NCBI GenBank assembly: GCA_017512405.1
Contig: JAFWGJ010000010.1
Coordinates: forward strand, 1-33,247
Length of the DNA stretch: 33,247 bases
DNA from: a bacterium
GTDB lineage: Bacteria; Cyanobacteriota; Vampirovibrionia; Gastranaerophilales; Gastranaerophilaceae
Reading direction: 5' to 3'
The position numbers and the translations under genes were made by a program. Positions 30,725-33,247 of this stretch are shown piece by piece. The notes beneath the pieces were generated by a model, which had not been told where the DNA came from, made no database searches, and saw only the letters and a list, made by a program, of their open reading frames with translations. Every line of letters starts with the position of its first letter. Positions within the stretch are counted from its first letter, which is position 1.

Positions 30725-31075
30725 ATGAGAGTAAAACGTGGTAATGTATGTCGCAACAGACATAAAAAAATATTAAAATTAGCTAAAGGTTTTAAAGGCG
30801 CTAGAAGCAGAATTTTTAAAGTACCTAATATTGCTGTTATGAAAGCTTTAAAATATGCTTACAGAGATAGAAAAGCTACAAAACGCAATATGAGAAGATT
30901 ATGGATTATCAGAATTAACGCTGCTGTTAGAGAAAATGGTATGAGCTATTCAAGATTCGTAAATGCTTGCAAAAAAGCTGACATTATCGTAAATAGAAAA
31001 ATGCTTGCTGATTTGGCTGTAAATGATAAAGAAGCTTTCCAAGTTGTTATGGAAACTGCAAAAGCAGCTCTTTAA
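30725..31075 (+). CDS. rplT: 50S ribosomal protein L20 (bL20)
   Basis: 116 residues, full length. The typical opening [18 protein letters not shown] and the conserved [11 protein letters not shown] and [15 protein letters not shown] blocks are present, ending in a helical C-terminus. Early-binding assembly protein of the large subunit and, in many bacteria, translational repressor of its own operon. It shares the leader of rpmI and ends at a perfect terminator. Confidence 0.97.
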   Translation: MRVKRGNVCRNRHKKILKLAKGFKGARSRIFKVPNIAVMKALKYAYRDRKATKRNMRRLWIIRINAAVRENGMSYSRFVNACKKADIIVNRKMLADLAVNDKEAFQVVMETAKAAL

Positions 31076-31097
31076 GTCTTTAGAATATAAAAATTAT

Positions 31098-31134
31098 TAA
31101 ACCGTTCGAGAATTTTCAATCGAACGGTTTTTAT
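31098..31134 (+). terminator. Terminator of rpmI-rplT
   Basis: 11-bp arms AAACCGTTCGA / TCGAACGGTTT with a 10-nt loop, followed by TTATTT, 22 bp after the rplT stop. Confidence 0.9.
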
Positions 31135-31158
31135 TTAAAGTAGTGTAAGGTGATTATT

Positions 31159-32136
31159 ATGAGAAAAATGCTTGTTGTTATTGATAGAATTGAGTTGAAA
31201 TATTTTGAATTTAATCAACTTGTTACAAATTTTTGGATGATTAAAGGGTTGCTTGAAAATAATGTAGAAACCTATATTACAACTATTGATAACCTTTCTT
31301 TGAAAAACGGTAAAGGTTGTGCAAAGTGTTATAAAACTTACGAAAAAAACAATGATATTTTTTATGAAAAGCAAATGATTGATTTTGTTTTGGAAGATTT
31401 TGAAAAAATATTTTTCCGTCCTGATCCTCCTGTTGATAGCGATTACATTAACGCTACTTATATTTTTGATTTTGTAGACAGAGAAAAAACTCAAATTATT
31501 AATGATACAAAATCAATAAGAGATTTTAACGAAAAATTACACGCTAATTTATTCAGACAATTTATGCCTGAAAATATTGTTACTGCTTCAAAAGAAGAAA
31601 TAGAAGAATTTTTGAATATTCATAATGAAATTGTTTTAAAACCGTTGAATAATTGCTTCGGCTCAGGTGTTATGTATCTAAAACAAGGTGATAAGAATAC
31701 TTTAAGTATAATTAAAACACTTACAAACAATTTTAAAAGTATTTGTATGGTTCAAAAATATATTCCTCAAATTCAATACGGAGATAAAAGAGTTATTATT
31801 TTAAACGGTGAAGTTTTAGATGAATGTGTTTTAAAAATTCCGACTAATGATGATTTCAAATTTAATACACACAGCGATGAATATATTAAAAAAGCAGTTC
31901 TTACAGAAAGCGAAAAAGAAAAATTTACGATTGTTGCGCAAGGTTTAAAAAATCTTGGTATAACAATGGCAGGATTGGATGTAGTTGACGAAAAAATACT
32001 TGAAATCAACGTAACAAGTCCATGCTTTTTTATAAAAGAAATAAATGAAAGATTTTCAATTCATTTGGAAGAAAAACTTAACGAGTTCATGCTTGAAACT
32101 AACTCTTACATTACGATAGCTCGAACTATTTTATAG
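31159..32136 (+). CDS. gshB: Glutathione synthetase (ATP-grasp)
   Basis: 325 residues from ATG 31159, which has an AAGGTG SD 6 nt upstream; a GTG three codons earlier would fall inside that SD. Family landmarks: FFRPDPPVDSDYINATYIFDF (about 85-105), the ATP-grasp strand NEIVLKPLNNCFGSGVMYL, GDKRVIILNGEVL, and GLDVVDEKILEINVTSP near the C-terminus, which supplies the metal-binding Glu and Asn. Reaction: gamma-glutamylcysteine + glycine + ATP to glutathione. Length is close to the usual 315. No gshA is visible in the window. Its last 31 bp overlap the 3' end of the convergent XRE gene. Confidence 0.9.
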   Translation: MRKMLVVIDRIELKYFEFNQLVTNFWMIKGLLENNVETYITTIDNLSLKNGKGCAKCYKTYEKNNDIFYEKQMIDFVLEDFEKIFFRPDPPVDSDYINATYIFDFVDREKTQIINDTKSIRDFNEKLHANLFRQFMPENIVTASKEEIEEFLNIHNEIVLKPLNNCFGSGVMYLKQGDKNTLSIIKTLTNNFKSICMVQKYIPQIQYGDKRVIILNGEVLDECVLKIPTNDDFKFNTHSDEYIKKAVLTESEKEKFTIVAQGLKNLGITMAGLDVVDEKILEINVTSPCFFIKEINERFSIHLEEKLNEFMLETNSYITIARTIL

Positions 32137-32423
32137 ATATCCGTTATTTTATCAGGATTTGAATTTATCATGTTAAAGACTAATTCTTTTAAATCGGAAG
32201 ATGTTTGTAAATGTTCAAAATCAAAAAGCTCCGATGCTGTTACATCAAGAACACAGGTTAATTTTTCAAGCGTATTTCCGGAGGGCATACCTCCGCCCGA
32301 TTCAATTTTTCTCAATGACCTAACACCAATATCAAGTTTTTCTGCCAGTATTTCTTGTGTGTAGCCTTTATTTTTTCGGAGTTCCTTAATTCTTGCTCCT
32401 AGTTTCTGTTGTAGCCCTGTCAT
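32106..32423 (-). CDS. XRE-family helix-turn-helix regulator
   Basis: 105 residues. The Cro/CI-type domain spans about 8-65: LGARIKELRKNKGYTQEILAEKLDIGVRSLRKIESG. The C-terminal tail (DLKELVFNMINSNPDKITDIYKIVRAIVM) is a short dimerisation-type helix pair. AAGGA SD before the ATG. It is divergent from the prepilin gene, with a perfect 7-bp inverted repeat over the prepilin -35, so it may repress that promoter (inference). It overlaps gshB at the 3' end. Confidence 0.85.
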   Translation of the reverse strand: MTGLQQKLGARIKELRKNKGYTQEILAEKLDIGVRSLRKIESGGGMPSGNTLEKLTCVLDVTASELFDFEHLQTSSDLKELVFNMINSNPDKITDIYKIVRAIVM

Positions 32424-32483
32424 TATTAATCCTTCATTTATAATTATAAAATTTTATTAAAATATTCAACAGGCTATATTAAT

Positions 32484-32516
32484 ACCTATTGACATTAAAA
32501 TAGGTGTTGTTATATC
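32484..32516 (+). promoter_or_regulatory. Prepilin promoter with overlapping operator-like inverted repeat
   Basis: TTGACA (32489-32494), 16-bp spacer, TATATC (32511-32516). Inverted repeat ACCTATT / AATAGGT (32484-32490 / 32499-32505) with 8-bp spacer overlaps the -35. A second TATAAT (32518-32523) is too far from the -35. Confidence 0.6.
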
Positions 32517-32596
32517 CTATAATAAGAATTATTGATACACTATTCGACAAAAAGGGGAACCGAAATACCCTTGTTGTAGAAAATTTTGGAGCTCAA

Positions 32597-33247
32597 ATGA
32601 AGAAATTTATAGCGTTTACGTTAGCAGAGACATTAATTGTAATTGGTGTAATCGGCATAGTTTCAGCATTGACTTTACCTAATTTAAACAGCTCAACCGG
32701 TGATAAAGAGCGTGTTGCTAAGGTTAAAAAAATATACCAAAACTTGCAAGATGCATTTGGTCGTGCTGAAGCCGTATACGGACCTTATGAAGAATGGATT
32801 AAAACTACAGATACGACTGACGGATTAAAATCAAAACGTATCGGCGAACGTATAACAGAGTTTATGAAATTATCTAAGAATTGTGAAACATCTACAGATG
32901 CAGCCTGCAATGGTCCTTCAATTACACCTGATTACTACAAGGTTATAACAGCTGATGGAACGTGGATTTCTTTTAATCGTAGTGAAATAGATGTTGATAT
33001 AGATGGATTGCAAAAAGGGCCATCTGAGTATGGTGTAGATTTGTTCAGATTTGTAATTAATGAAAATTTAGGTATAGTTCCAAATGGTACGCAGCTAAAT
33101 CTTACTTTTCCTAACATGTTAAGGGATTTAGAGGCAAGAAGGGGTTATGCTGCTTACTGGATAATAAAATATGACAATGCCGATTATTTGCAAATAAAAG
33201 AAGTTAGCGGCGATAAAGCAAAATGCAAAAATGATAACATAATGACC
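32597..33247 (+). CDS. Type IV prepilin / pseudopilin-like protein, 3' end cut off by window
   Basis: 217 codons are visible and the frame is still open at the window end. Class III signal: MKKFIA then FTLAETLIVIGVIGIVSALT, with Glu5 of the mature protein in place and a 20-residue hydrophobic helix. Position -1 is Ala and not the usual Gly. The globular part has four Cys (KNCETSTDAACNG and later ones), WISFNRSEIDVDIDG and LFRFVINENLGIVPNG. Such prepilins are numerous in Gastranaerophilales and form pilus-like or secretion-system filaments after cleavage by a prepilin peptidase. GGAG SD 5-6 nt before the ATG. Single gene as far as visible. Confidence 0.85.
   Translation, partial: MKKFIAFTLAETLIVIGVIGIVSALTLPNLNSSTGDKERVAKVKKIYQNLQDAFGRAEAVYGPYEEWIKTTDTTDGLKSKRIGERITEFMKLSKNCETSTDAACNGPSITPDYYKVITADGTWISFNRSEIDVDIDGLQKGPSEYGVDLFRFVINENLGIVPNGTQLNLTFPNMLRDLEARRGYAAYWIIKYDNADYLQIKEVSGDKAKCKNDNIMT

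Overview
Organism. The DNA is AT-rich with short intergenic gaps, ordinary SD-led genes and sigma70-like promoters. A prepilin with the N-terminal signature FTLAETLIVIGVIG at the right end, the oxidative TCA arm built from leucine/homocitrate-family enzymes, and the rpmI-rplT and gshB genes fit a gut member of the Gastranaerophilales (Vampirovibrionia, non-photosynthetic Cyanobacteriota). This is an inference from protein style, not a database result.

Layout. (1) 1-9.0 kb, core-like: the end of a polytopic membrane protein; a tightly coupled four-gene minus-strand operon for acetyl-CoA + oxaloacetate to 2-oxoglutarate (citrate/homocitrate synthase-like, two-subunit aconitase-like hydratase, NAD-isocitrate dehydrogenase-like); a leucine-rich-repeat protein; small unknown genes; two degenerate copies of one 53-codon gene fragment; and an RHH-like/NifX-like protein with an internal start. 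(2) 9.0-30.3 kb, accessory island: it lies between an intact tRNA-Leu(CAG) at the right and an exact 18-bp copy of that tRNA's 3' end at the left. It holds an ABC-three-component-like system with an Mrr-type nuclease, an AbiE-type toxin/antitoxin pair arranged convergently, and a type I restriction-modification locus (HsdR, a coiled-coil/HTH protein, HsdS, HsdM and a degenerate methylase-specificity fusion) with a densely folded candidate RNA just before hsdR. It then holds an HNH-like protein, four tiny phage-like genes, a DUF3800 protein, and a Mu-like transposition module (DDE transposase, AAA+ partner, integrase-like protein lacking a catalytic domain, DUF1804/terminase-small-like protein). 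(3) 30.25-33.2 kb, core again: tRNA-Leu, rpmI-rplT, gshB, an XRE regulator and a truncated prepilin gene.

How the parts work together. The island reads as a defence island riding with, or next to, a Mu-like element. The strongest undescribed signals are: a bipartite motif (CTTGA, 15 nt, GAGTGATGAAT) placed identically in front of the transposase operon and two of the tiny genes, implying one element-specific regulon; the roughly 175-nt folded RNA with mutually exclusive pairings between the HTH gene and hsdR; and the methylase-like protein that lost its catalytic Asn but kept a specificity half. No CRISPR array, Cas protein or reverse transcriptase was found.
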